Origin: G963676655 sp963676655
Lineage (GTDB): Bacteria; Verrucomicrobiota; Lentisphaeria; Victivallales; Victivallaceae
Assembly (NCBI GenBank): GCA_963676655.2
Contig: CAXXKX010000003.1
Coordinates: 5,332,001 to 5,396,000 of the forward strand
Length of the DNA: 64,000 nucleotides
Direction: 5' to 3'
Shown here: positions 8,356 to 17,801 of the stretch, one piece after another
Numbering within the stretch: the first letter of the stretch is position 1
How the letters are laid out: each line of letters begins with the position of its first letter
Notes under the pieces: model-generated
Databases searched by the model: none
What the model was told of the DNA's origin: nothing
What the model saw: only the letters and a program-made list of their open reading frames with translations
Position numbers and translations under genes: made by a program

Positions 8356-9324
8356 TCACTCCTTGAGTTTTCTAAAGCAGTATAATAATCCTGAGGGGCT
8401 TGAGCCTCTGGAGAAGTGTTTTTTCTGAATTCGCGCCGGATCGTCAAATAGGCTTCCAGTTTGGCGGATGAACAATTTTGAACCTAAAATCGCCCCTTCG
8501 GTAAAGTGTCGAGTGCGTCGCAGGAAGCGTACGTGCATTGATTCTTTTTTCTGGGCTTTGTCGCGTGCGGCATAGATTTCTTCGCTGGAAGCGCCGCGTT
8601 CCGCGGTGATGATTCGCGCCAGTTCGCCACGGAAGAATGCAAACAGTTCGATATCAGTCCATTGCGAGGAGTCTCCGGTGGTGATATTCGGCTTCATATG
8701 TTTGACGAAATTTTTATAAAACATATGTTTTCCGCTTATGCAATAGCGTCCCCAGGTGGTGAAATTGTAATCAGCCGGATCATTTTTCAGGCCTGCCCGG
8801 ATCGGATTTAGTTCGACATAAGTTACGCAGGCGGCCAGGGCGTTTACGCGCTCGAGAATCACGCTTTTGAAACGCCCCCCCCAGAGTTGTCCGGAGCGGT
8901 TGCGTGTCTCATTAAATACGCAAGTGAACTGCCGTTGATAAGCCGACATAAACCGGCTGATATCGATCATTTTGCGGCCAATTTCCTGGCATTGTTCCTT
9001 ATTATCAAGGCTGATTACCGGGGTTCGCGGACCGAATTTGAAGATTTTTTTCATCGATTTGTAGTAGTCATTGTGGCGTTTGACGATGACCTCGAGCGGC
9101 GGTAGTTCGTCGGGGCCGGGAGCGTAGACCACGAGGTGAAAATGGTTGCCCATCCAGGCGGCGGAAATGACCTCAATCAAAAAATAGTCACAAAGATATC
9201 GAAGCAGTTTGAAGCCGTATTCTTTGTCCGCGTCGGAGAAAGGGTGTTCCCCTTTGATGCAGCCGATGCGATTGTAAAGGTGGTAATAGCAGCCCTCGCC
9301 TTTTACTTTCATTCGCGCTTCCAT
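8356..9324 (-). CDS. REP-associated tyrosine transposase (RAYT, IS200/Y1 superfamily)
   Basis: 322 aa. Shows the Y1 HUH transposase features: HUH motif GNHFHLVV (His61, His63), likely nucleophile Tyr129 in SAYQRQF, and the typical C-terminal block GQLWGGRFKS...YVELNPIRAGL. RAYTs are single-copy domesticated relatives of IS200/IS605 transposases that cut single-stranded hairpins and are thought to spread REP elements. It has a strong AAAGGAGG ribosome site 6 nt before the ATG. No insertion-sequence ends are seen; a hairpin lies directly downstream, and REP-like hairpins occur at 26.4-26.9 kb. Confidence 0.88.
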   Translation of the reverse strand: MEARMKVKGEGCYYHLYNRIGCIKGEHPFSDADKEYGFKLLRYLCDYFLIEVISAAWMGNHFHLVVYAPGPDELPPLEVIVKRHNDYYKSMKKIFKFGPRTPVISLDNKEQCQEIGRKMIDISRFMSAYQRQFTCVFNETRNRSGQLWGGRFKSVILERVNALAACVTYVELNPIRAGLKNDPADYNFTTWGRYCISGKHMFYKNFVKHMKPNITTGDSSQWTDIELFAFFRGELARIITAERGASSEEIYAARDKAQKKESMHVRFLRRTRHFTEGAILGSKLFIRQTGSLFDDPARIQKKHFSRGSSPSGLLYCFRKLKE

Positions 9325-9467
9325 TTCGTCCTCCTTTGGGTTGGTTTGGAGATAATATATACGCTGAAAGCGGGTTTGTCAAATTGTCAGACTGTTTGAA
9401 TGTTTATAATGTGTAAAAATTTAATAGTTAGTTGCTTGTGTATTGTTTTATTGTGGTATGGAAGGAG

Positions 9468-10244
9468 TCATTTCAATTTTGCGGATGGAATATCGTCAAA
9501 ATTCATTTGATTATCTAAATCGAGTAGATTTATCAAATCATCCGGATGACGAATCTTGAAGATGCTGAGCAGGAGAAATCCGAGGCAAGCTCCGCCAAGG
9601 ATAAATATTGGACTGTGAGAACTCATTTCCTGCTTCCACTTCATGCTCATGTTGAAGTATTCACGACCATTGATTTTGAATATCCAGGAATATTGCTTCT
9701 TTTCAATAAAGTCCCCGGGCTTGATTCGCCCCAGGGAAGGACATGGTTCATGCTCTTTAACCGGATTGGAAATACTTTTCCCGGAATCGAGAATCAGATT
9801 TGATTTCCATGTGTCTTTTTTTACATAACCAGAGCCAGTCGAGCAATAATACGAGTGAAAGTTGATTGCAACCGCAAAAATATTTAACGCAGATACCATT
9901 AGGCAGAATAAACCGCCAAGACAAAGAATACTTGTAGACCGTTTGGGTTTTTCTAATGTGTCATCACAAGATTTAACAGGCTTTATTTTACCTGAAAAAA
10001 GACCGGAGAACGTATTATGTAGCGGCTGCCAGCACGGTAGTATGCTGAATCCGACCGCAAGTACTATAAACAAAGCATACGTCGCCGTCATAAATAATAA
10101 GAACATTAAGATAAATGTCAATATTCCCGGCAGCCAGCCCAGGTGGTCGAGAAGGTAGACTAGGCTAATGAATATACTGCAGCCAACAAAACTTAGAGAA
10201 CCCAACAGTATTGTTCCGAGGACGGCGGTTCTTGTCTGCTTCAT
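9468..10244 (-). CDS. Membrane protein of unknown function (four predicted TM segments)
   Basis: 258 aa from the ATG at 10244. Hydrophobic segments at about residues 8-30, 37-65, 103-128 and 215-233; a ~85-residue, Cys-containing loop between the last two is probably outside the cytoplasm. No family is recognised. The frame stays open to 10319, but a promoter with TATAAT at 10285-10290 would start transcription just downstream of it, which favours the later Met. Lies between the RAYT and the giant LamG gene, all on the minus strand. Confidence 0.6.
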   Translation of the reverse strand: MKQTRTAVLGTILLGSLSFVGCSIFISLVYLLDHLGWLPGILTFILMFLLFMTATYALFIVLAVGFSILPCWQPLHNTFSGLFSGKIKPVKSCDDTLEKPKRSTSILCLGGLFCLMVSALNIFAVAINFHSYYCSTGSGYVKKDTWKSNLILDSGKSISNPVKEHEPCPSLGRIKPGDFIEKKQYSWIFKINGREYFNMSMKWKQEMSSHSPIFILGGACLGFLLLSIFKIRHPDDLINLLDLDNQMNFDDIPSAKLK

Positions 10245-10284
10245 AGTTAATGTACCCGATATTACAGATTTCCTTCTCCGCATT

Positions 10285-10312
10285 ATTATAGCACGATGAA
10301 AACATGATGCAA
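10285..10312 (-). promoter_or_regulatory. Candidate promoter of the 9468-10244 membrane protein gene
   Basis: Read on the minus strand: TTGCAT, 16-bp spacer, TGCTATAAT extended -10 (TATAAT at 10285-10290). It is about 40 bp upstream of the chosen start codon. Confidence 0.45.
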
Positions 10313-10348
10313 GCAGCAAAAACTATGTACAGGTTTTTATAATTGCGA

Positions 10349-13300
10349 TTATTTGCCGTTAACGGTAAAATAAATACTTCTTTTTGTTCCGGCAGCTAAT
10401 TCCGTTATTTTAAGTTGCCATTTGCCGGTCGGGGCATTATGGGCAATCGGTATTGAATAGCGTAATTTGCCTGCCTCAATCACGTCATAACGCGACAAAG
10501 ATGATTTCTTTCCATTCGGGAGGATAAGTGATAATTCGACCGGAATCAAGCCCTGATTCAGTTTCGGCATAGATATTTTAACTTCTACGTTTTGACCTTG
10601 TACAACATTGTTGCCGGTGTTGACCTGTAAGCCGCTGACGGGCTGTTCAGTAAACATTACAATGCTGCCGCTGCATGGTTTTAACTGCAATTTAAATTTG
10701 CCGTTGCGCAACGGGATTGATTTATGGTTCAAAAGATCGTAAGCATAACGGGCTTCGCCTTTATATTCAAATTCGGCAGTTTGGGAAATACCTTTTTCCA
10801 GTGCTTTCCCGTAGCGGCCATACATGGGGCCGGGAACTCTCAGGTCATTAACCGCGAACAGGTACTCCGCTCCATTCGCTTCAAGCATATTCCAGCAGAC
10901 GGCTTTTGTCCGGCAAATGACCGGGAGCTTGAGTTTTTCGAGCAGAAGAGACGTCAGTTGCTTGTTTTCCGACTGCGACATCTTCTGTTGGGATAATGCT
11001 TCCATTGCTTCAACGAACTGCGGATGTTCGGTCCGGTTATGGTATTTTCGCAGCAGATCAAGTTCCTGCTTCCGCAAGCCTGAAGTGTCGGTTTTGTCGG
11101 CCATCTCGATCTTTATCGCTCCCGGCAGATTAACTTTACATTGTTCATCGACCAGGACGGTACCGCCGTTTGCAATGAATTTTTTCAGATAAGCAAAGGT
11201 CGGCTCAGTCATGGCGAAACAGTCAGGAAACATGATGACGTCATATTTTTGTTTAAAGGGCCGGGTAAAATCCTGATCGACCAGAATATCATAGGGAATG
11301 CCCATACTTAGCAACTGGCGCTGCATGGGAGAGATCTTGCTCCATCTTGTATCGCTGAAAATATGAGATGCGAAACTGTTGATAACCGCTATACGGCGCG
11401 GAGTGCTGCGCCATTTCGGCAGCAATGCCCCCATCGGTTTCCATAATGTTTCTGAAATCTCTTTGAAGGCCGGTTGCAGTTTAGGGTCCCAGGCAAAGAT
11501 AGCGAGTTTCTTTTGTTTTATTATTTGTTTGGTTTTTTGCCAGTCCGGCGTACCTCCAAGTTTTTTCTCAATCTCGACTGAGGTTAACTGTTTTTTCTTG
11601 TTAAGAATAGCCGGAAAATTCCAGAAGGTGGTGACTCTGGCCGGGCGTGATGCCACCAGATAGCAGGCTTCTTTGAACATGTCGGCGCTGGGCATGCCCG
11701 CGAAAGGCGCAGCCATATCGGGTTTCAGTAGAAATTGCGGCATGGTGGACGCGGACATGTGCGGATAGTCGCGAACAGCCCGGTTCAAGTTTTCATTGGT
11801 GAGAAGCACATTTTTAGGATCGGCGTAATAAAGCCAGTCCTGAGCAACGTTTATTTTCGAATAAGAAATGACGGCGGGACGGCGCAGAAACGGTTCACGC
11901 ATAATCAGGATATCCGGACGTGTCTTGAGGATTTTTTCAGCTAGGAGTTCATTGGTAATAACGTCGGAAGCGCCATTGGCGGAGTGCCACCATAAATGAA
12001 ACGCGTAAATCGGATTATTCAACGGGATAATACGGTTTTCCGGAATATATTGCGGCGCAATTTTAGTTTTCAGGCGTCCCCCCGGATTAATAACATGATA
12101 GTCACTTTTGGGCGAGTTTTTCCAGAGGTTAAGATCGAGTCCGAATTTGTCTTTGGCGATGCTTACTGCTCGCGGTGAAAAACTGAAACGGTAACTGCCG
12201 GCATGACGTTCGGTGTTAAGGATTACGGCTTTAATATCCGGCATATCCTTGAGGTCTTCCGCAAATTTATCGCCTGCTGTTTCCACTGACTTGCGAACGT
12301 AAGGCGACTGGATGTCGGCATAGATCAGCTTGCCGTGACGGTCGATTCCCCAGTCGCTTCGATGGTTGCTGCTGCGCGGATTGCCCATGAACACAATGTT
12401 TTCTTCGGAATACATGCCGCGAGAGGTGTTCTGGTCAACGTCATTCGGGGTGGAGATCCAGAGTCCGGCAATGGTGATGCCGGTGGCGGCGAAGTCCCCT
12501 GAACTGTTCCAGGCGCAGACCTGAAAGTTATTCCACGGAATTCGCGCCGGAACAATTTCAATCGGGAAATTAAACGTTTTGCCCGGCAGAACGACCTGTA
12601 CTTTGTATTTTCCAGGCATCAGCCGGGCCGGGGAAAAAGAATAATTCAGCCTGCCGTTTCTGATTTGCAGGGGTTGTTTGTTGTGTCCGCTGACCGAGAC
12701 TGTGGCGCGGTCAGAAGTTTTTTTTTCCAGCTTCCAATCCATTCGGGCCAGGGCCGTGTCACGTGCAAATACTTTGCATGGCGTCATCAAGGTTAAACCG
12801 CCGGAAAGGTTTAAAACCTTTGCCGCGTCCTTGCCAGAGAGCTCTTTTACTTCTTCCGGCGTCAGGGCGCGTTTCCAGACGCTTACATCTGAAATGAGGC
12901 CATCCGCTTTATTATTCGGCGAGGTATTATCGGGAGTTCCGCCGATACTCAGGTTCTTATCGAGAGCTTTTATCGCTTTAATTTTCGATTCCGTAAGCTT
13001 TTTGCCATCAGCATATAAAGCGACGGTGCCGTTGCTCCAGGTTACGGCGATATACACCGGTTTGCCGATTGGCATTTTGTAATCTTTGTAGAACTTTGTA
13101 CCGAAGGCCTGAACCGCAATCCGACTTGAATGGCGCTGAGTCGAAATGCTTAAAACCGGTTTCCAGCCGCTGCCGGAGTGAATCAGTGATGACCAGTTGC
13201 CTCTTGCCAAAGGCACGAATCTCAGCGTGACCGTACCTGAATTTAGTTGGGTTTCGGGCATCGGAACCAGGAGAATTTCAGTCATACGTTTAGTTGAGCC

Positions 13301-14080
13301 TGGAATCCAGGTTGACGGATCGATCCGATTCATGTACATCCCGCATTGTTCCAGCATCAGCGCATCGACTTTAAAAGGTTTGCCGTCAAGTGACTTAAAA
13401 GTGATCTCGGCTTTTACCGCCGGGTTTGCTGATTTGTCATAAGTAGTTACCTTTACCTTCGGGTCATTGAAAAGGATATGGCAGCGCTGCCAGGTTTGAT
13501 TCAAATTGAAAGTCCCGTTTTTTCGGGTAACTTTACTGCCATCTTTGTGAATGGTGGTTATGGACACCTGAATTTTCGCCGGTCCAACGGCGTAGATAGA
13601 GGCGATATACGACTCGCCGGTTTTAATCTCTCCGACCGCCGTTGCGCAGTCGCCGGCTTTTTGAGGAATGATTTCCAGTGCTTTATCGTTCTGGATTCCT
13701 TTAGTTATATTAATTTTTGCACCGTTTAATGTTTTCAATGCTTCCGGGGTATCACAGGAGGCGGTTGCGGCGGGAAAAAAATTATTGGTTCCGCGTGCAG
13801 TGTGGCGCCAGGCATTTGAACCGTTTTCCATTAGAAGTCCACGGTTGCCGTTGATGTCATAGTAACGTGGAACATCATTCTTCACCTGACTGAAATCCTG
13901 CAAGCCGGCTGCGCTTTTCCGGGTGAATTTCGCATTGTTTTTGCTGGCGCCGTCAGCGGAAATGCTCTCCAGATTCTTTGTTAACGGCATAACGAACAGC
14001 AAGCCGTCTTTTTTTACTTCCGCCTGGCAACAGATAGTTCCAGCAATGCTAATGCCCAATAGGTAGACTGTCTTTTTCAT
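10349..14080 (-). CDS. Giant secreted LamG-containing, GH42-like glycosidase-related protein
   Basis: 1243 aa with a signal peptide (KKTVYLLGISIAGTICCQA). Residues ~105-250 resemble a CBM4/9-type jelly roll; ~280-415 is a LamG/concanavalin-A-like domain (VYIAVTWSNGTVALYADGKK, ISDVSVWKRALTPEEV); ~530-880 looks like a large TIM-barrel hydrolase region; ~885-1000 resembles the GH42 beta-galactosidase trimerisation fold (YDVIMFPDCF, ANGGTVLVDEQ); beta-rich domains finish the chain. Putative outer-surface or periplasmic glycan-active enzyme; I could not assign catalytic residues. Last gene of a minus-strand operon with a pseudopilin and a heparinase-like lyase. Confidence 0.7.
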   Translation of the reverse strand: MKKTVYLLGISIAGTICCQAEVKKDGLLFVMPLTKNLESISADGASKNNAKFTRKSAAGLQDFSQVKNDVPRYYDINGNRGLLMENGSNAWRHTARGTNNFFPAATASCDTPEALKTLNGAKINITKGIQNDKALEIIPQKAGDCATAVGEIKTGESYIASIYAVGPAKIQVSITTIHKDGSKVTRKNGTFNLNQTWQRCHILFNDPKVKVTTYDKSANPAVKAEITFKSLDGKPFKVDALMLEQCGMYMNRIDPSTWIPGSTKRMTEILLVPMPETQLNSGTVTLRFVPLARGNWSSLIHSGSGWKPVLSISTQRHSSRIAVQAFGTKFYKDYKMPIGKPVYIAVTWSNGTVALYADGKKLTESKIKAIKALDKNLSIGGTPDNTSPNNKADGLISDVSVWKRALTPEEVKELSGKDAAKVLNLSGGLTLMTPCKVFARDTALARMDWKLEKKTSDRATVSVSGHNKQPLQIRNGRLNYSFSPARLMPGKYKVQVVLPGKTFNFPIEIVPARIPWNNFQVCAWNSSGDFAATGITIAGLWISTPNDVDQNTSRGMYSEENIVFMGNPRSSNHRSDWGIDRHGKLIYADIQSPYVRKSVETAGDKFAEDLKDMPDIKAVILNTERHAGSYRFSFSPRAVSIAKDKFGLDLNLWKNSPKSDYHVINPGGRLKTKIAPQYIPENRIIPLNNPIYAFHLWWHSANGASDVITNELLAEKILKTRPDILIMREPFLRRPAVISYSKINVAQDWLYYADPKNVLLTNENLNRAVRDYPHMSASTMPQFLLKPDMAAPFAGMPSADMFKEACYLVASRPARVTTFWNFPAILNKKKQLTSVEIEKKLGGTPDWQKTKQIIKQKKLAIFAWDPKLQPAFKEISETLWKPMGALLPKWRSTPRRIAVINSFASHIFSDTRWSKISPMQRQLLSMGIPYDILVDQDFTRPFKQKYDVIMFPDCFAMTEPTFAYLKKFIANGGTVLVDEQCKVNLPGAIKIEMADKTDTSGLRKQELDLLRKYHNRTEHPQFVEAMEALSQQKMSQSENKQLTSLLLEKLKLPVICRTKAVCWNMLEANGAEYLFAVNDLRVPGPMYGRYGKALEKGISQTAEFEYKGEARYAYDLLNHKSIPLRNGKFKLQLKPCSGSIVMFTEQPVSGLQVNTGNNVVQGQNVEVKISMPKLNQGLIPVELSLILPNGKKSSLSRYDVIEAGKLRYSIPIAHNAPTGKWQLKITELAAGTKRSIYFTVNGK

Positions 14081-14150
14081 GTTTTTTTCACATCATTTGT
14101 TTTGTTTGATAATTGAGCTATCCTGTTATGGCTCAATGAGCGATTTGCCA

Positions 14151-14819
14151 TTATGGATGGGTGCTGCCCCAAGGTTTAAGTTTCCAGTTTGTCTGCATGG
14201 GATATTGAAAAACATCTCCTGAGGTACCGCAAGTCCAGTCGTAAGGCGCATGAATGTTGATAAATTCCACATGCCCGTCAACCCAATTTGAGTTAAAGCC
14301 GGTGAAGTGTCTTACCTTAAACTTCTGGCCATATTCATTAAAGTACCAATCACTGCAGTCTGCCATCATCATAGTTTCAGTTGGTTTATGAACCCGAGAC
14401 AAGCGTATTGGGATGTTACGGACAGGATCACTTCCCTGAAAGTTGCAAACAAAGTCAGAAACTCCATAACTGTAACGGATTGCATTTCCCCAAATGCCAC
14501 TTTGATAAAAATATCTCTTTGGGGGGATTGAGTCTTTCGGACAGCTTAATGTCCCGGTACGCATATTTTTACTGTTTAAATACAAAGCAATTTGATATAG
14601 AGCATTACAATTTGCAGGATGATTGTTCCATGGAAAGAAATCTTTATTGTCACTGACATAGAACTGCATTGCCATCGCGCATGACTTTAAATTATTTGCG
14701 CATGCTATTTGTTTTGCTTTGTCACGAGCCTGGTTTAATGCCGGCAGCAACATGCTGGCAAGGATGGCGATGATTGCGATTACGACGAGCAGTTCGATTA
14801 GTGTGAATCTTTGTTTCAT
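14151..14819 (-). CDS. Pseudopilin-like protein with exact H-X9-DG tail
   Basis: 222 aa. Residues 5-21 form the pilin helix ([17 protein letters not shown]) with Glu at mature position 5 and Arg instead of Gly at the pre-cleavage position. The C-terminus carries H171-X9-D181-G182, the hallmark of the large PVC family of pilin-like proteins. AAGGAGAT lies 7 nt before the ATG. It is placed between the heparinase-like gene (36 bp gap) and the LamG/GH42-like gene (70 bp gap), the same arrangement as the first pseudopilin at 831-1583. Confidence 0.9.
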   Translation of the reverse strand: MKQRFTLIELLVVIAIIAILASMLLPALNQARDKAKQIACANNLKSCAMAMQFYVSDNKDFFPWNNHPANCNALYQIALYLNSKNMRTGTLSCPKDSIPPKRYFYQSGIWGNAIRYSYGVSDFVCNFQGSDPVRNIPIRLSRVHKPTETMMMADCSDWYFNEYGQKFKVRHFTGFNSNWVDGHVEFINIHAPYDWTCGTSGDVFQYPMQTNWKLKPWGSTHP

Positions 14820-14855
14820 TTCGGTATCTCCTTTTTTGTTTAAGTGTTTATCTGT

Positions 14856-17786
14856 TTATATTTTTATGACGACCAGTTCCTTGTCTATTTTGTGATTTTT
14901 GATGTTAATTGTTTTTCCCGTCCGGTTAATTACGACCAGATAACTGCCGGTATCGGTGTTGATCTTCCATGCCGCGCTCAGATCGGATTCAACCGGAATG
15001 TTTTCAACTGACTTGACCCGGTTTGTTTGACCGCGTTTGATTGCGTCGAACGCTACTCCGAAGCGGGCGGTTGAGAGCTTGTTCTGCCGCACCATCAGGG
15101 CCGGTCCGGGCTGTGGGCGATGACCACGCGGCACTTGCAGGGCGTAAACGGTTGCGTCAGGCATCGGGGCAAAGTTGATATAAAGTTCTTTTTGCGGTTT
15201 TTCCCGTCCGATACGTCCGGATTTAGGCTCGTATTTCGCGATATAGGATGAGACCGCGAAGCTGGTTTTGCCGGGTTTGCCAGCTTCCGCGCTGTAGACC
15301 TGTTTATAGCCGGTATTTTTGACTGGCGCTAGTTTGAATGGGAACTTGAAGCTGCCGGATTCTTTATGCGACCAGGGTTCGTGCGGGGTATAGAAGGACC
15401 AGTCGAAAGTGTGTTTGCCGGGTGAATGCCAGACGTCGCCGATGAAGTAAATACCGTCCAGCAGGGCTAAAACCCGACCGAATTTTGTATTTTCATAGAG
15501 TGGAGAGGCCGGTTCTTCGGTGATCAATGCGGCCGGCAGTTGTTTGCGTTTCAGGAAGACCGCCAGTTTTGACGGCAGATCACGATAATCTTTCTGGTCC
15601 ATGACGACGGTGTTATGCGAGATGGACTGGTACATCGCCTTGGCCTGTTTTGACCCGTAAGTGATGCGGAACACTTCCGAGGTCAGCCGTTCCGGATCGT
15701 ACAGTTCGACATGGAGACGGTCATGTTCGCCGCGGTCGCGCTGCATAATGTAGTTTATGCTCATGCTGCGCAGACCTTTAGCCGATTTTTCCCGCAGCCA
15801 GAGATAGCCGTTGTTGGGTAGCACGCTTGACATTGCGAGCGGTTTCACTTCCTCTTTCGACGGATTTTTGTCGTCGGGGATAGGCCAGAGATGATGGTAT
15901 TTCAGAGTCGGGATATAGGCCGGGTCTTTGTAATTGCGGTAGGCGTCAACATAGAAGCGAGCCAATGAACGCTCCAGCACTATTCCGGTTGGAGAGTGCT
16001 TGATTCCGTAGTCGAAGACCCGCTTGAAACGCGGAGACATCACGTTCAATCCGTAGCTTTGCATTTGCCGGATGAACTCGATCATCGGTCCCATCACGAA
16101 CCAGTGATAGACTTTGCCTTCGTGGCTCATGCCGTCTTCGGTAAAAGTGCGTTCAACTATCGCGTTGAAGCCGTGCGAACCGTAAAGGGCGTCTCCCAGC
16201 AGATTCCAGTATTTATTCAGCATAATTACCGCCGTACTGTAGACTTCGAAGTGGTGAACCTGCATATTGGTGTATTCAATATTGTGTGCATACATCGATT
16301 TCATTTCAGGTACGAAAAACTTTTTCTCGATCAGCTTGCGGTCCTTGTCGCTCAGGGCAGGGGTGTCTTTGATCCTGGCATAGGCGTTGATGGCGTGCTT
16401 GAACCAGAAGCAGGTCATCAGTGAGTTCAGGCCGAGCCGGGTTTGGCCCGAGGTTGAAGCGGCGCCGGCAACCGGCAGATCCGGATACCAGTGCGCATAT
16501 TCGAGAAACACGTCACGGGCGGCTGACGCGTATTTGATATCCCCGGTCAATTCGTAGGCTTCTCCCAGCAGATTGGCCCGGACAAAATTACCGGAATGGA
16601 TTTGTGAAATATAGGCCAGATAGACTTCGCGGTCGTCAATTATGTCCCCGGTTTTGCGGGATTTGTGGCGAAACCAGGAGATCGGGTCGAGTCTGGAATT
16701 GTTTTTCTTGTCAATGTATCCCTGTGGATGCAGGCCCGGACCATATAAGGGGACGCCCCAGTCCTCGGTCACGGCTTTGTCCGCCTTTGCGATAATTTTC
16801 TTCTGGTCCGTTTTTTTCGGATGCGTCAGGTGGAGACTCGCGTTTTTCGGCGGAATTGTTCCCCATAAATAGCGGGGCCGGTATCCCATCAGCGGACTGA
16901 TAGCGGGAGTTTTGGAACCTTTGGCTTTGACAAATACTTCGACCGGTTCACTGTACAGTTCCGGCAGTTTCTTCGCGTCCGATTCCGGTATGCTGATGCT
17001 CAGTTTTACGGTTTTGTATTCACGCGGTTTCAAGGTATAGCTTTTTTCCGTCCAGTCGGTCTTGAAATGTTTTAAGCGCGAAGTGTCAGCTGTCAGGGTT
17101 ATTTTTTGTTCCGTTGTCAGGTTGTTGCGCAGTTTGATCTTGTATTTCCAAGAAATACTGCCGTCGGAGATCAACGGGAACGAGCCCTCGTGCCTGGACA
17201 GCTTGGCGTCGAATTCATCAAAGCTGATGCTTATCGGATAACGGATGAATTCAATAAAATCAATTGTTACCCGGCGGGTCGGCGGTTCGCCGGGGATGCG
17301 CAGGAAGCGTTTGACCAGTTTCAGGTCAAACATCAGTCCGTCACGTTTTTCATGGCTCTTGTGCCAGCCGTCGTCATCCATGCGCAGGTCGAACCTTGCG
17401 TCTATCCACTTCCCGGGTTGAATAGCTATTTTACTGTACCAGTTGCGATGCAGATCCTTGACCGGATAATCGGTCAGTTCCCCGGCAAAGAAAATGATAC
17501 TTTTTTCGGTCTTGAAACGAATTCTGATCTCGTCATAAAAAAGCGGGTTGACGCCTAATGCTTTCAGATCGAACCTGAGTTTTTCCATGCCGGTAGCGGG
17601 GGAAAGTTCCCACATTACCTGTCCGTCGGATATTTTTTTCAGATTGGCATTGCCGGAGACTCCGGAGTGTTTCAAGCACAACGGCAGTTTCACTACTTCC
17701 GGGGTTTCCCATTTGCCTTGCGTGTCCGCATAGATTCCGGATGACAACAGGCACACGGCTATTGACGTGATGCAGGTTCTTTTCAT
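14856..17786 (-). CDS. Heparinase II/III-like polysaccharide lyase, secreted
   Basis: 976 aa with a signal peptide (CITSIAVCLLSSGIYA). An N-terminal beta-rich region (~25-330) precedes an alpha/alpha toroid (~330-640) containing the conserved-looking segments NIEYTNMQVHHFEVYS and DGMSHEGKVYHWF, then the C-terminal heparinase II/III beta-sandwich (from ~650, with RGEHDRLHVELYD). Family members eliminate uronic-acid-containing polysaccharides such as glycosaminoglycans or alginate by beta-elimination using Tyr/His; the precise substrate is open. The protein is longer than simple heparinases because of the N-terminal modules. It starts 15 bp after the regulator gene stops and has GAGG upstream, so it is probably co-transcribed with the regulator. 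Confidence 0.82.
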   Translation of the reverse strand: MKRTCITSIAVCLLSSGIYADTQGKWETPEVVKLPLCLKHSGVSGNANLKKISDGQVMWELSPATGMEKLRFDLKALGVNPLFYDEIRIRFKTEKSIIFFAGELTDYPVKDLHRNWYSKIAIQPGKWIDARFDLRMDDDGWHKSHEKRDGLMFDLKLVKRFLRIPGEPPTRRVTIDFIEFIRYPISISFDEFDAKLSRHEGSFPLISDGSISWKYKIKLRNNLTTEQKITLTADTSRLKHFKTDWTEKSYTLKPREYKTVKLSISIPESDAKKLPELYSEPVEVFVKAKGSKTPAISPLMGYRPRYLWGTIPPKNASLHLTHPKKTDQKKIIAKADKAVTEDWGVPLYGPGLHPQGYIDKKNNSRLDPISWFRHKSRKTGDIIDDREVYLAYISQIHSGNFVRANLLGEAYELTGDIKYASAARDVFLEYAHWYPDLPVAGAASTSGQTRLGLNSLMTCFWFKHAINAYARIKDTPALSDKDRKLIEKKFFVPEMKSMYAHNIEYTNMQVHHFEVYSTAVIMLNKYWNLLGDALYGSHGFNAIVERTFTEDGMSHEGKVYHWFVMGPMIEFIRQMQSYGLNVMSPRFKRVFDYGIKHSPTGIVLERSLARFYVDAYRNYKDPAYIPTLKYHHLWPIPDDKNPSKEEVKPLAMSSVLPNNGYLWLREKSAKGLRSMSINYIMQRDRGEHDRLHVELYDPERLTSEVFRITYGSKQAKAMYQSISHNTVVMDQKDYRDLPSKLAVFLKRKQLPAALITEEPASPLYENTKFGRVLALLDGIYFIGDVWHSPGKHTFDWSFYTPHEPWSHKESGSFKFPFKLAPVKNTGYKQVYSAEAGKPGKTSFAVSSYIAKYEPKSGRIGREKPQKELYINFAPMPDATVYALQVPRGHRPQPGPALMVRQNKLSTARFGVAFDAIKRGQTNRVKSVENIPVESDLSAAWKINTDTGSYLVVINRTGKTINIKNHKIDKELVVIKI

Positions 17787-17801
17787 TTTTCCTCTTAAAT
17801 G

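Noticed and set aside
8356..9324. RAYT gene as a complete insertion sequence
   Set aside because: No paired left/right hairpin ends or target duplication were found, and the sequence is RAYT-like rather than IS200 TnpA-like.
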